This document shows, piece by piece, positions 7,403 through 15,108 of a DNA stretch of 43,185 nt; position 1 is the stretch's first letter; each line of letters starts with the position of its first letter. The notes under the pieces were generated by a model. That model did no database searches, was not told the DNA's origin, and saw only the letters and a list, made by a program, of their open reading frames with translations. The DNA lies in the NCBI GenBank assembly GCA_964385635.1, contig CAYLPU010000041.1, forward strand, positions 1-43,185, written 5' to 3'. The position numbers and the translations under genes were made by a program. This DNA is from CAYLPU01 sp964385635. GTDB lineage: Bacteria > Chloroflexota > Anaerolineae > B4-G1.

Positions 7403-8359
7403 CTAGACATGCACAATGCCTATCCCAAACATCCAGGCCATGATGGGGACGTAGGTGAATATCTCGCGCCGGACCCCACTCTGGGATGTGAACGTTGTCG
7501 AGCCGGTAAAGTTCAACGCCAGGTAGGCGGTCACCGGTGGCAAGGGCAACAGGTACGTCAGCGCCCCACCGGCCCGCAGCCACCATGCTGCATCTGGGCT
7601 ACGCAAGAACAACCCCAGGGCGAAGAGGAGCGCCACCATCCCACCCAGGACAAACCCCTTGCTGCTGAAGTCGCGGGTCGGGAGCCGGGGCAGCAGGATG
7701 GGAAACAGAACCACACCGGCCAGGATGGACGCGACGACGGCCGCAGACGCCCAGAGACCGCCGACAAAGAACACAACTACCGCCGCAATCAACATCGGCA
7801 ACAGGACATGAACCAGCTCCACCGGAATCAGGACCAGGCGGTCGCGCAGGGTGAAGCGTACCTGGCGCATCTCCGGCGTGGCCCGGTGGGTCTGGAGATA
7901 CTCTGGCAGATCTGCCGCCCGCACCGGGCCGTATTCGACCCTGAACCCTGACCGCTTCTTGACCTCGTGGGCAGCAACTCCGGCTGCGCCCAGTTGGGGC
8001 AGGATCAGCACGCGGTGGCGGACGACGTCGTGGAGCGCGGTCGCTTCGATCCGGTGCGCCAACTCGTCGGTACCAAAGGTGCCCTTGCCAGCGGCGCACC
8101 AAACGTTGATGCCCTGGGTGTCCAGAACCAGGATGTAGCCGTCAATCCCGGCCAGTGCCGATCGCAGCGCGTCAAAGCTGAGCGTGTAGTTGGCGGTGAC
8201 AAAAACGGACGAATCCGGCGTGGGGTTGCCCAGGGCGTACAGCCCCGGCTCGACCCGATGGTCGCTGCGGTTGACGCTCCAGCGCGCCAGGAAACGATCC
8301 CAGCGATTCGCCCAGGTGATGGTGCTGGTCGTAGATTGGATGTGTTGGTCATTGGGCAT
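7403..8359 (-). CDS. hgcA: HgcA, corrinoid protein of Hg methylation
   Basis: A 318-residue corrinoid protein with a membrane domain, matching the HgcA family. The soluble N-terminal half (residues 30-160) is the CdhD-like corrinoid domain and holds the diagnostic cap-helix motif NVWCAAGK at 85-92. C88 is the residue expected to bind cobalt and transfer a methyl group to Hg(II). Typical HgcA stretches follow: GTFGTDEL, LPQLGAAGVAAHEV and EYGPVRAADLPEYL. Residues 178-317 hold about five membrane segments ending in NFTGSTTFTSQSGV, which distinguishes HgcA from soluble acetyl-CoA synthase subunits. The ATG at 8359 lies inside the end of iscU (11-bp overlap, AGGGG upstream), so it is the last gene of the Fe-S operon. 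The expected hgcB neighbour is missing. I saw no cobalamin riboswitch. Activity is inferred from intact key residues. Confidence 0.9.
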   Translation of the reverse strand: MPNDQHIQSTTSTITWANRWDRFLARWSVNRSDHRVEPGLYALGNPTPDSSVFVTANYTLSFDALRSALAGIDGYILVLDTQGINVWCAAGKGTFGTDELAHRIEATALHDVVRHRVLILPQLGAAGVAAHEVKKRSGFRVEYGPVRAADLPEYLQTHRATPEMRQVRFTLRDRLVLIPVELVHVLLPMLIAAVVVFFVGGLWASAAVVASILAGVVLFPILLPRLPTRDFSSKGFVLGGMVALLFALGLFLRSPDAAWWLRAGGALTYLLPLPPVTAYLALNFTGSTTFTSQSGVRREIFTYVPIMAWMFGIGIVHV

Positions 8360-8741
8360 TGTTCATTTTCCCCTGGTAGTCCTCAATTGCTGCCTTGATC
8401 GCCTCCTCGGCCAGCAGCGAACAGTGCATCTTAATGGGCGGCAGGCCGTCCAACGCCTCGGCCACGTCCCGGTTGGTGATCTGCAGCGCCTCTTCGAGCG
8501 TCTTCCCTTTGACCAGTTCGGTCACCATAGACGTCGTGGCGATGGCCGCACCGCAGCCGAAGGTCTTGAACTTCACGTCCTCGATCCGGTCATCGCGGAC
8601 CTTGATTGTGATCATCATCATATCGCCGCAGACCGGGTTGCCCACCACGCCCGTGCCGTCGGCGTCCTCGATCTTCCCCACGTTGCGCGGGTTCTGGTAG
8701 TGCTCCAGCACTCTCTCACTGTACCAGCCGAATTCTGCCAT
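8349..8741 (-). CDS. iscU: IscU/NifU-type Fe-S scaffold
   Basis: A 130-residue scaffold protein on which Fe-S clusters are assembled from cysteine-derived sulfur. All ligands are present: C38 with D40 (PVCGD), C63 (FGCGAA) and H106-C107 (KMHC). The LPPIK motif (residues 100-104), the chaperone-binding site, is also present. The length is typical. It follows nifS by 32 bp and its end overlaps the hgcA start, so scaffold, desulfurase and HgcA are made from one message. HgcA itself carries no cluster but its partner HgcB needs two, which may explain the arrangement. Confidence 0.95.
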   Translation of the reverse strand: MAEFGWYSERVLEHYQNPRNVGKIEDADGTGVVGNPVCGDMMMITIKVRDDRIEDVKFKTFGCGAAIATTSMVTELVKGKTLEEALQITNRDVAEALDGLPPIKMHCSLLAEEAIKAAIEDYQGKMNNAQ

Positions 8742-8773
8742 TGTATGGTCTCCTCAAGATGTCAATGAAGACG

Positions 8774-9982
8774 TCAATGCCCCCGTCGCTGGGGACCTGC
8801 TTCCTCCGGGAAGGGCGACTGCTCCGAGAACACGGACATCGCGCGCAGCCGCTCGACAATCGGCGGCAACGTCTCCAGCACGTAGTCCACGTCCTCCTCG
8901 GTGTTCCCCCGCCCCAGGCTGAAGCGGATTGAACCCTGTGCCACCGCAGGATGCACCCCCATCGCCAGCAGCACGTGCGAAGGCGAAAGCGTTGCCGAGG
9001 TACACGCCGAGCCGCTGGAGACTGCCACCCCGACCAGGTCCAGCCCCATGATAATCCCCTCGCCCTCGACGTACTCGAAACACAGGTTCAGCGTGCCCGG
9101 CAAGCGCTCGGTGGGATGACCGTTCAGGTAGATGTGGTCAATGCGCGCCGCAAGCCCATCGTAGAGCCGTTCCCGCAGCGCCGTCAGCCGCTTCGCCTCC
9201 GCTTCCATCTCCCCCAACCGCAGTTCAATCGCCTTGCCCAGCCCCACGATGCCGGCCACGTTCTCCGTAGCCGCCCGGCGTCCCCGCTCCTGGTGCCCGC
9301 CGTGCAGCAGCGGGTCAATCTTCACGCCCTTGCGCACGTACAGCGCCCCGACTCCCTTGGGGCCGTAGAACTTGTGCGCCGAGAGCGAGAGCAGGTCCAC
9401 GCCGAGTTGGCCCACGTCAACCGGCAACTTGCCCACCACCTGAACTGCGTCGGTGTGGAAGTAGATTCCCCTCTCCCGGCAGACCTGCGCGATGGCGGCG
9501 ATGGGCTGGATCGTGCCCACCTCGTTGTTGGCGAACATGATGCTCACCAGCACCGTCTGGTCGGTGATCGCCCGCGCCACGTCGTCGGGGTTCACCACGC
9601 CGTACTCGTCCACCGGCAGGTAGGTGACCTGGAAACCCTGCTTCTCCAGGTATTGGCAGGTCTGCAACACCGCCTTGTGTTCGATGCGCGAGGTGATGAT
9701 GTGGTCGCCCTTGCTCCGGTTGGCAAAGGCCACCCCCTTGATGGCCTGGTTGTCGGATTCCGTCCCACATCCGGTGAAGATGATCTCGCGCGGCTGCGCC
9801 CCCAATACTGCCGCCACCTTCTCTCGTGCTGTCTCAATTGCTCTGCGTGCCCGGATGCCGAAGGAATGCAGGCTCGAAGCGTTGCCGAACTCCTCCCGCA
9901 GGTACGGCAACATCGCCTCCAACACTTTTTCCCGCAGCGGCGCTGTCGCGTTGTGATCCATATAGATAGAGATGCGTTTCAC
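8774..9982 (-). CDS. Cysteine desulfurase NifS/IscS
   Basis: A 402-residue PLP enzyme that takes sulfur from cysteine for Fe-S assembly. The GTG at 9982 (VKRISIYMDHNAT) is chosen because it overlaps the stop of the preceding gene and MDHNATAPL is the family N-terminus. Key residues: GTESDNQA (PLP site), HTDAVQ, the PLP lysine in SAHKFYGPKG, and the active-site cysteine in SSGSACTSAT within a short group-I type loop. The C-terminus has a short extra tail after 'ERLRAM'. It precedes iscU in the Rrf2-led operon. NifS and IscS cannot be told apart from sequence. Confidence 0.95.
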   Translation of the reverse strand: MKRISIYMDHNATAPLREKVLEAMLPYLREEFGNASSLHSFGIRARRAIETAREKVAAVLGAQPREIIFTGCGTESDNQAIKGVAFANRSKGDHIITSRIEHKAVLQTCQYLEKQGFQVTYLPVDEYGVVNPDDVARAITDQTVLVSIMFANNEVGTIQPIAAIAQVCRERGIYFHTDAVQVVGKLPVDVGQLGVDLLSLSAHKFYGPKGVGALYVRKGVKIDPLLHGGHQERGRRAATENVAGIVGLGKAIELRLGEMEAEAKRLTALRERLYDGLAARIDHIYLNGHPTERLPGTLNLCFEYVEGEGIIMGLDLVGVAVSSGSACTSATLSPSHVLLAMGVHPAVAQGSIRFSLGRGNTEEDVDYVLETLPPIVERLRAMSVFSEQSPFPEEAGPQRRGH

Positions 9983-10203
9983 ATTCCGTCCCCCCAAATT
10001 GAGCGTGGTGCAGCATCGTTCCAACTCCAGGCTTCGTCCACAAGCACCACTTCGACCGGCTCGTCGCCCGTCACACTTCTGACCTTGCGCCGGACCTGTT
10101 CGACCAGGTGTCCCGCCAGCGGGCAGGCGGGGGAGGTCAGCACCATACGAACCTCCACCCCCCGTCCATTGAGGGCAATTTTCTTGATCAGCCCCAGGCC
10201 CAC
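9979..10203 (-). pseudogene. 5'-truncated MIP18/DUF59 (SufT-like) gene
   Basis: The frame encodes the C-terminal three-quarters of a MIP18/DUF59 domain: GLGLIKKIAL, the conserved MVLTSPACPLA with its cysteine, then 'VEVVLVDEAWSW'. Family members begin with about 30 residues ending DPEIGTNVVDLGLI. Here only VGTNVVGLGLI remains before the frame meets a stop that belongs to the adjacent methyltransferase. A GTG at 10203 could still start a 74-residue product, but it would lack the acidic DPE motif and has only a weak ribosome site. Its stop overlaps the nifS GTG. SufT-type proteins help Fe-S maturation, matching the operon. Probably damaged when the methyltransferase gene was inserted. Confidence 0.65.
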
Positions 10204-10217
10204 GACGTTGGTGCCGA

Positions 10218-10829
10218 CTACGGTTTCCGAGCCCTAACGAACGCAACGTTTGCGGACGTCCCTTTGTATGCGCGCCGATCGTCGGCTGAAGAAAAAACGT
10301 TCTTCAGATGCCTGACTTCAGCTTTCTCAATCTCTAGCCCTGGGAGAAGTTCAGCAATCTGTTCGGGGGACAGCAGTTCGTCCCCGGCGAAGCCCCAGAC
10401 CTTGCTCATAGACCTGTCCCACTCCGCAACCAACAGCGTTCCCTCTTGAGCCAGCGATTTCAGTGCTGTTTGCAGGGTTCGTTTGCTGTCATCGCCACCA
10501 GGGAGAGCGTAGGTACTGATAACGAGATCAAACTTAACCGGTGGCTCCCAAGTAGTGGTGTCGCCAACGTAGAACGTCGCGTCGAGACTCTTTTCCTGGG
10601 CGGATCTTGCCGCGAGCTCGACAGCGTGTTCCGCCCAGTCGACTCCAACGACCGACCATCCTCGCTCCGCCAACTTCAGGGCATTCTGGCCCGAACCGCA
10701 ACCAAGGTCCAACGCAGTCCCTACAGAAAGGCCCTCAAGTTCCTGGTCAAGAAGAAGATCAGGGATCATCACCTGATTTGGCTCTTGCCTGTAAGCATCG
10801 TTCCAGAAGTCTTTATCCATATCGCTCAT
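10218..10829 (-). CDS. Class I SAM-dependent methyltransferase
   Basis: A 203-residue methyltransferase. The start at 10829 (MSDMDKDFWNDAYRQ) is supported by GGGAGAG just upstream; the frame open to 11003 before it is not coding. Motif I is ALDLGCGSGQNALKLAERGW, followed by VVGVDWAEHAVELA and the acidic FYVGDTTTWEPP. The family includes TehB- and UbiE-like enzymes; the substrate cannot be named. It sits inside a sulfur/Fe-S operon, where it truncates the DUF59 gene, and its codon use is less GC-rich than its neighbours, so it is probably a late insertion. The 218 bp on its upstream side contain no complete gene, only a short frame with 'GPHCGEVILLRMGE' that may be a remnant. Confidence 0.8.
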   Translation of the reverse strand: MSDMDKDFWNDAYRQEPNQVMIPDLLLDQELEGLSVGTALDLGCGSGQNALKLAERGWSVVGVDWAEHAVELAARSAQEKSLDATFYVGDTTTWEPPVKFDLVISTYALPGGDDSKRTLQTALKSLAQEGTLLVAEWDRSMSKVWGFAGDELLSPEQIAELLPGLEIEKAEVRHLKNVFSSADDRRAYKGTSANVAFVRARKP

Positions 10830-11047
10830 AATTCTCTCCCATGCGCAGGAGGATGACCTCGCCGCAGTGCGGACCGACGCCCGCCGCCAGTCCCTCTGCG
10901 GCCAGCACCGGTCTCTATTCTCGCTGCAAGGCCAGGGCCGTGCCGCCACCCACTGCCCTCCTTCAATTTGTTCGGTTAGTTTTGGTTCTCGTCTCTCGGT
11001 CACTATCTTCCACCGTCATTGCAGTCACGCGCATCTGCCAGCAGGTC

Positions 11048-12073
11048 TCACAAGCCAACGTACCGGGCATACACGGTCTTGGCCTCTGCCTCATCGCCAA
11101 CGCCCTTCACGATGGTGCGACCATCAGGGAATATGGTCAACTCGTGGCGATCAGCGCGAAAGCGCAATAAGAAATCGTTGTAGTGGACTTCACCGACAGC
11201 GCGCAGTCGGTCGGCCAGTCGAGGGAAAGAGGGCGCGACTCCCGCGCGCGGGCTGATCTGTACTGCATCTCGACCGCAGAGAGTGATGACACGATGGCCT
11301 CCCTTGGCCTCCAGAAACTCGTACTGGCCCAGGTCACAGGTTAGGCAGGCGGTCTCGTTCTTACGCATCTGCATCTCTTCCCAGGTGCCTGTCCAGACGT
11401 CGAGGTAGATGAGCTTGGACTGCAGTGGCTCTTCTGGGTGTGTGAGGAATTTGAGCGCCTGGGCTACTTCCAGCGAGGCGATGACACCCACCGCCGCGCC
11501 CAGTACCCCGACCGTGTCACAGGTGGGTGTGCTTCCCGGTAGCGGCATCTCTGGCAGGAAACAACGAAAGCACGGTGTTTGGTGAGGGATGATGCTCATC
11601 GTCATCCCATAGGTGCTGATCACCGCTCCGTAGATCCAGGGGATGGTATGCTTGACACAGGCATCGTTGATGAGCAAGCGGGTCTCGAAGTTGTCCGTGC
11701 CGTCCAGGATCAAGTCCACGTCTCCGATCAGCCGCTCGACGTTATCGGGGTTGACGTCGGCCACGACAGGCTCCACTTCGACCTGAGAGTTCACCTTCTT
11801 CAGTTTCTCGGCGGCGGCGATGGCCTTGGGCAGCCCCCTGGCGATGTCCTCCTCATCGAAGAGGATCTGCCGCTGCAGGTTGTTCAGTTCGATGTAGTCG
11901 CGGTCTATGATCCTGACTCTGCCTACCCCAGCTCGCACCAGCGTGCTGGAGATGACCGTCCCCAGGGCCCCACAACCGACGACCGCCACCGACGACGCCA
12001 GGAGTCGTTCCTGCCCGGCGATACCGATCTCAGGTAGAAGGGTTTGCCGCGAGTAGCGGTCCAGTTCACTCAT
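11048..12073 (-). CDS. ThiF/MoeB/HesA-family adenylyltransferase
   Basis: A 341-residue E1-like enzyme that adenylates the C-terminus of a ubiquitin-like sulfur carrier. Present are RYSRQTLLPEIG, the nucleotide loop VVGCGALG, the basic NNLQRQ motif, DGTDNFETR, and two CxxC zinc pairs (CFRC and CLTC). About 90 residues after the E1 core form an extra C-terminal domain that I do not recognise; it ends in AKTVYARYVGL. Its ATG overlaps the cysK remnant end by 8 bp. The sulfur carrier it would act on is not visible in this window. A role in cysteine or Fe-S sulfur transfer is inferred from the operon. Confidence 0.88.
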   Translation of the reverse strand: MSELDRYSRQTLLPEIGIAGQERLLASSVAVVGCGALGTVISSTLVRAGVGRVRIIDRDYIELNNLQRQILFDEEDIARGLPKAIAAAEKLKKVNSQVEVEPVVADVNPDNVERLIGDVDLILDGTDNFETRLLINDACVKHTIPWIYGAVISTYGMTMSIIPHQTPCFRCFLPEMPLPGSTPTCDTVGVLGAAVGVIASLEVAQALKFLTHPEEPLQSKLIYLDVWTGTWEEMQMRKNETACLTCDLGQYEFLEAKGGHRVITLCGRDAVQISPRAGVAPSFPRLADRLRAVGEVHYNDFLLRFRADRHELTIFPDGRTIVKGVGDEAEAKTVYARYVGL

Positions 12074-12748
12074 TGTTGAAGAGCCCTGTGCTCAAGTACC
12101 GCTCCCCCGTATCGGGCAGGATGACGACGATGAGCCGGCCCGAGTTCTCCGGCCTGGCTGCCACCTGCAAGGCGGCAGAAACGGCGGGCAGGGCTCGCCA
12201 CCGGAGAGGACTGGGGAGGCAGCCGGTTCAACTGCAATGACCTGGAAGCTCTTCCTGTGCGGCTTGAGTACCTCGGCAATGCCGGTGATGGTGCCGCCGG
12301 TCCCCACGCCTGCTACCACGACGTCCACCTTTCCGCCGGTGTCGCGCCAGATCTCCTCGGCCTTCCGCACCGCGCCCGGCATCCCTTCCGCGCCTGGGGT
12401 CAGGGTCAACTCTGCCCCCAGTGCCTGCAGCAGGCGGCGACGCTCAAGACTCATCGTGTCGGGCATCATCAGGACGAGCCGGTAGCCCCTGGCAGCGCAG
12501 ACGAACGCCAGTGCAATACCTGTGTTGCCGCTCGTAGGCTCTGGGATCACAGTGTTCTCTCGAATCAGGCCCGCCTGTTCTGCCGCTTCAATCATGCTCA
12601 CGCCGATGCGGTCCTTCACGCTACTCAGCGGGTTGAAGGACTCCAACTTGGCCAGCACCGTGGCTTGTAGCCCCTCCATCACCCGGTTCAATTTCACCAG
12701 CGGCGTGTTCCCGATGGTCCTGGTGATATCATCGTAGATTCTCATCAT
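12066..12748 (-). pseudogene. Cysteine synthase with internal deletions
   Basis: The N-terminal half is a good cysteine synthase (CysK/CysM): NTPLVKLNRV, the PLP lysine in NPLSSVKDRIG, and PTSGNTGIALA. Two pieces are missing. First, GAVRKAEEI runs straight into WRDTGGKVDVVVAGVGTGGT, dropping about 35 residues including the family's PQQFENPAN region, in frame. Second, after VLSGGEP about 50-60 residues are gone, including the SSGAA region, and the frame shifts. The proper C-terminus (AVSAALQVAARPENSGRL ... STGLFNNE) continues in another frame to 12066. The uninterrupted first frame stops at 12092. It starts right after the Rrf2 gene (4-bp overlap). The product is almost certainly inactive. Confidence 0.85.
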
Positions 12749-13191
12749 CCTTCTACCCCTCGGGTTTGAGCAAATTGTTGTGTCTGGTCACACAAATCCT
12801 TCAGCGTGACCGAATCAAGAAACTCTGTCATTGCTTCCGACAGCCGCTTCCAGAGCAGACGGGTTACGCAGCGATCCACACGATTGCAGGAGGGCTCGTC
12901 ACCCGGGACGATGCAATGCACCACCGCGACAGGGCCCTCCACTGCCCGCACCACGTCCCCCACGCGGATTGTCTCGGCATCGCGGGCCAGCCGGTACCCG
13001 CCACCTGGCCCCTTCACCCCCTTCACCAGCCCCGCCGCGCGGAGCCGCCGGAACAACTGGGCCACGTAGTCGGTCGAAATCCCCTGTCGCTCGGCAATGT
13101 CCTGGCGCAAGACCGGCTCCTCGTCAGCATGCAGGGCCAAGTCTACCATCGCCCGCAGCGCGTACCGCCCGCGTGTTGAAATTCGTATCAT
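12745..13191 (-). CDS. IscR-like Rrf2-family regulator
   Basis: A 148-residue Rrf2 regulator. An N-terminal winged helix (STRGRYALRAMVDLA, ISTDYVAQLFRRLRAAGLV, GPGGGYRLAR) is followed by a cysteine region with C93, C102 and C108 and the pattern CNRVDRCVTRLLW. This resembles the [2Fe-2S] ligands of IscR, though the first spacing is 8 rather than 5. Such proteins sense Fe-S status or, as CymR, cysteine supply. It is the first gene of the operon leading through cysK, thiF, nifS and iscU to hgcA, so it likely controls hgcA expression too. It has a perfect consensus promoter. Confidence 0.92.
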   Translation of the reverse strand: MIRISTRGRYALRAMVDLALHADEEPVLRQDIAERQGISTDYVAQLFRRLRAAGLVKGVKGPGGGYRLARDAETIRVGDVVRAVEGPVAVVHCIVPGDEPSCNRVDRCVTRLLWKRLSEAMTEFLDSVTLKDLCDQTQQFAQTRGVEG

Positions 13192-13212
13192 ACCATCCCT
13201 CGATTAGCAGTG

Positions 13213-13241
13213 ATTATACAATAGTTGAGTGATTTTGTCAA
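13213..13241 (-). promoter_or_regulatory. Consensus promoter of Rrf2-hgcA operon
   Basis: On the minus strand TTGACA and TATAAT, both perfect, are separated by exactly 17 bp, ending about 22 bp before the Rrf2 start. Such a strong promoter next to an Rrf2 gene suggests repression by it. The spacer contains repeated AGTGAT/TTGAGTGAT-like words that could be operator halves. Confidence 0.85.
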
Positions 13242-13261
13242 TTATTACGAGGTTTCTCTGC

Positions 13262-13577
13262 TTCTACCCCGGTCTACGAACAGGGGGTTGGCAAGCCCTC
13301 GAATCAGAACACAAACGCTGATACCAGGTTCTACTCGGCTGAGGAACTCACCAACCTGCCGGACAGCGTGGCCGACATCGCGCTAGGCTGTGGTAACCCC
13401 ACGGCGATTGCCGAACTCCAGCCGGGCGAAACGGTGCTCGACCTGGGTTCAGGTGGGGGCATTGGCTGTTTCCTGGCTGCCAGGGGAAGAGTGTCGGTCG
13501 AGGCGGAGATAAAACGCCCAACATCACAACGGAGGAAACCATCCCACACTGGACCAAGCACGAAAAAGCTCTTGTAG
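13262..13577 (+). pseudogene. arsM-like arsenite methyltransferase remnant
   Basis: The plus frame has FYSAEELTNLPDSVADIALG, then CGNPTAIAELQPGETVLDLGSGGG, then CFLAARG. This is the start of the SAM-binding domain of arsenite methyltransferase ArsM (typically LGCGNP, GETVLDLGSGGG). Upstream residues (VYEQGVGKPSNQNTNADTR) lack a good start, and homology stops abruptly after FLAARG near 13491, replaced by unrelated sequence up to a stop at 13575-13577. The conserved cysteines further along ArsM are missing. It is divergent from the Rrf2 operon promoter. I regard it as a dead fragment. Confidence 0.7.
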
Positions 13578-13795
13578 TGACGAGTTCGAGAGGGGGACGG
13601 CAACATGCAAATCCCTGAGCTTGAATGAGATGATTTCGACTGATGGATCAGTTGGGTGTTGACAGTGGACAGTAAGAACGTTCGGCCATCATCACAGGGT
13701 GGGCACAACCAGCATCCTCGGCGTGCCGACGACGATCCCCAGGACGCCGATTCTGTGTCAGGCTCCGGATGCCGGTGCCAGGCCTTGCTCCTGCC

Positions 13796-15088
13796 TCAAC
13801 CCAACAGCGGCGGCACCCGCGCCGTCAGCCCGCGCAACTTCGCCTGGAGCAGCGTGAAGGCGGAGACGAGCGGGTTGAGCGGCACCATCATCACTGGTGT
13901 CACGCCCATCAGACGGGCCTGGTAGCGGGTGTTGGTCATCAGGTCGTTGTGCTCGGTCACCCTGTAGATGCGCCGGCCGGGGTAGCGCTGCGCTAGCAGG
14001 TCCCCGACCTCCTCGCAAGCGCACGGCCCCACGATCAGGATGTCGCCCGGCAGTTCGTCCAGGTCGGCCTCCTCGAAGCCGGAACCGCAGACCAGCGTCC
14101 ATCCTCCCTTGCCATGGTAGTCGTTGTAGAGCATCTCCTGGATGCACTCGGAGTTCCCCCGGCAACCCTCGACGCAGGCCTTCGTGCGCCCGACCACCCA
14201 GCGCACGTCGGGGTGGAAGCGGCCCAGTAACTTATGAGGCAGACGTTCGGTGAAGCGGTTCAGCGGTACGCCGCGCACGTCAATGCGCGCGATGTCCCCC
14301 TCGCCCAGCCCCCACTCGGCGCACAGTCGCAGGTGCTCGACCTCCTCCAGGCTGTAGCCCAGCACTCGCGCCCCCACCACGTCCACCGCCAGTGTGTCCG
14401 GTCCGCCGATGAGGAGGTTCATCGGCACCAGACATTCGTTCAGCAGTGCCGTGGGCGGGAAATGGCCGTGGGCGGTACCGGTCAGCCCCTCAATGATGCA
14501 GAAATCGGGCTGGGTGAGGGCGTAGAGCGCTGCCAGCCGCCGGTGAAGCGTTCCGTGAGAGTGATATTCCATCCGGTCGGCGTCGACGGGAAACGCCTGC
14601 TGGTTCTTCACCCCCAGCGTCACCGTTCCCATCGAGTGGGTCTTCAGTTTGGGCAGGCTCATGTAGAAATTGCCGTCCCGCTGGATAATCTCATCGTGCA
14701 GGCGGCGGGAGACGCGGGCGTGGGTCCCATCGCGCAGGTACACCTCGACCGTCGGCCCCTCGTCCAGGTAGATCGGCTCGGCCTCATAGCGGCGGCAGAT
14801 GTCCGTGTAGCCGGTGACCTTGAACACCAGCCGGGTGAAATTGCCGCCGGTGCAACTTTCCATCACCGCCAGGCGGGTGTAGCCGTGGTCGCGCAGGTAG
14901 GCCAGCAGCGCTTCGAGGACGGCGGGGTCGGTGTGCGTGTGGGGGGTGAAGTGGATGCCGTTGGGCTTGACGTAGATGGTCGTGCCATTCTTGGGGATCA
15001 CAGCCTCGACGCCGCCGTGAGGAGCGAAGATTCCCTCCAGCGCGGGCTCGAGGCCCGGGATCGTGTCGGCAATGGTGACCATGGGCAC
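13796..15088 (-). CDS. DUF362-domain protein
   Basis: A 430-residue DUF362 protein. The GTG at 15088 is preferred because GGAGGT lies 7 bases before it; an ATG two codons later is the alternative. Motifs typical of the family are IYVKPNGIHF, MSLPKLKTHSMGTVTLGVKN and GPDTLAVDVVGARVLGY. The C-terminal third has a cysteine cluster CVEGCRGNSEC and two later ones (LVCGSGF, GPCACEEVG) that may bind a metal or cluster. There is no ferredoxin domain, unlike the second DUF362 gene at 15942. Function is unknown. The palindromic repeat array lies directly upstream. The 218 bp downstream (13578-13795) show nothing I can name. Confidence 0.85.
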   Translation of the reverse strand: MPMVTIADTIPGLEPALEGIFAPHGGVEAVIPKNGTTIYVKPNGIHFTPHTHTDPAVLEALLAYLRDHGYTRLAVMESCTGGNFTRLVFKVTGYTDICRRYEAEPIYLDEGPTVEVYLRDGTHARVSRRLHDEIIQRDGNFYMSLPKLKTHSMGTVTLGVKNQQAFPVDADRMEYHSHGTLHRRLAALYALTQPDFCIIEGLTGTAHGHFPPTALLNECLVPMNLLIGGPDTLAVDVVGARVLGYSLEEVEHLRLCAEWGLGEGDIARIDVRGVPLNRFTERLPHKLLGRFHPDVRWVVGRTKACVEGCRGNSECIQEMLYNDYHGKGGWTLVCGSGFEEADLDELPGDILIVGPCACEEVGDLLAQRYPGRRIYRVTEHNDLMTNTRYQARLMGVTPVMMVPLNPLVSAFTLLQAKLRGLTARVPPLLG

Positions 15089-15108
15089 AGGGACACCTCC
15101 TTCATTAC

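Noticed and set aside
7403..8359. hgcA as a CODH/ACS corrinoid subunit
   Set aside because: The membrane domain and NVWCAAGK cap helix fit HgcA; no other CODH/ACS genes are present.
8360..8773. Cobalamin riboswitch before hgcA
   Set aside because: The upstream sequence is the iscU coding region; no B12-box-like sequence was seen.
8951..10237. A 428-codon plus-strand open frame opposite nifS
   Set aside because: It mirrors the GC-rich nifS gene; translation is rich in Arg, His and Gln with no family motif, while the opposite strand has all NifS active-site motifs.
13578..13795. A possible gene in the gap after the arsM remnant
   Set aside because: Only short frames; a minus-strand run (IGVLGIVVGTPRMLVVPTL) is too short and lacks a start.
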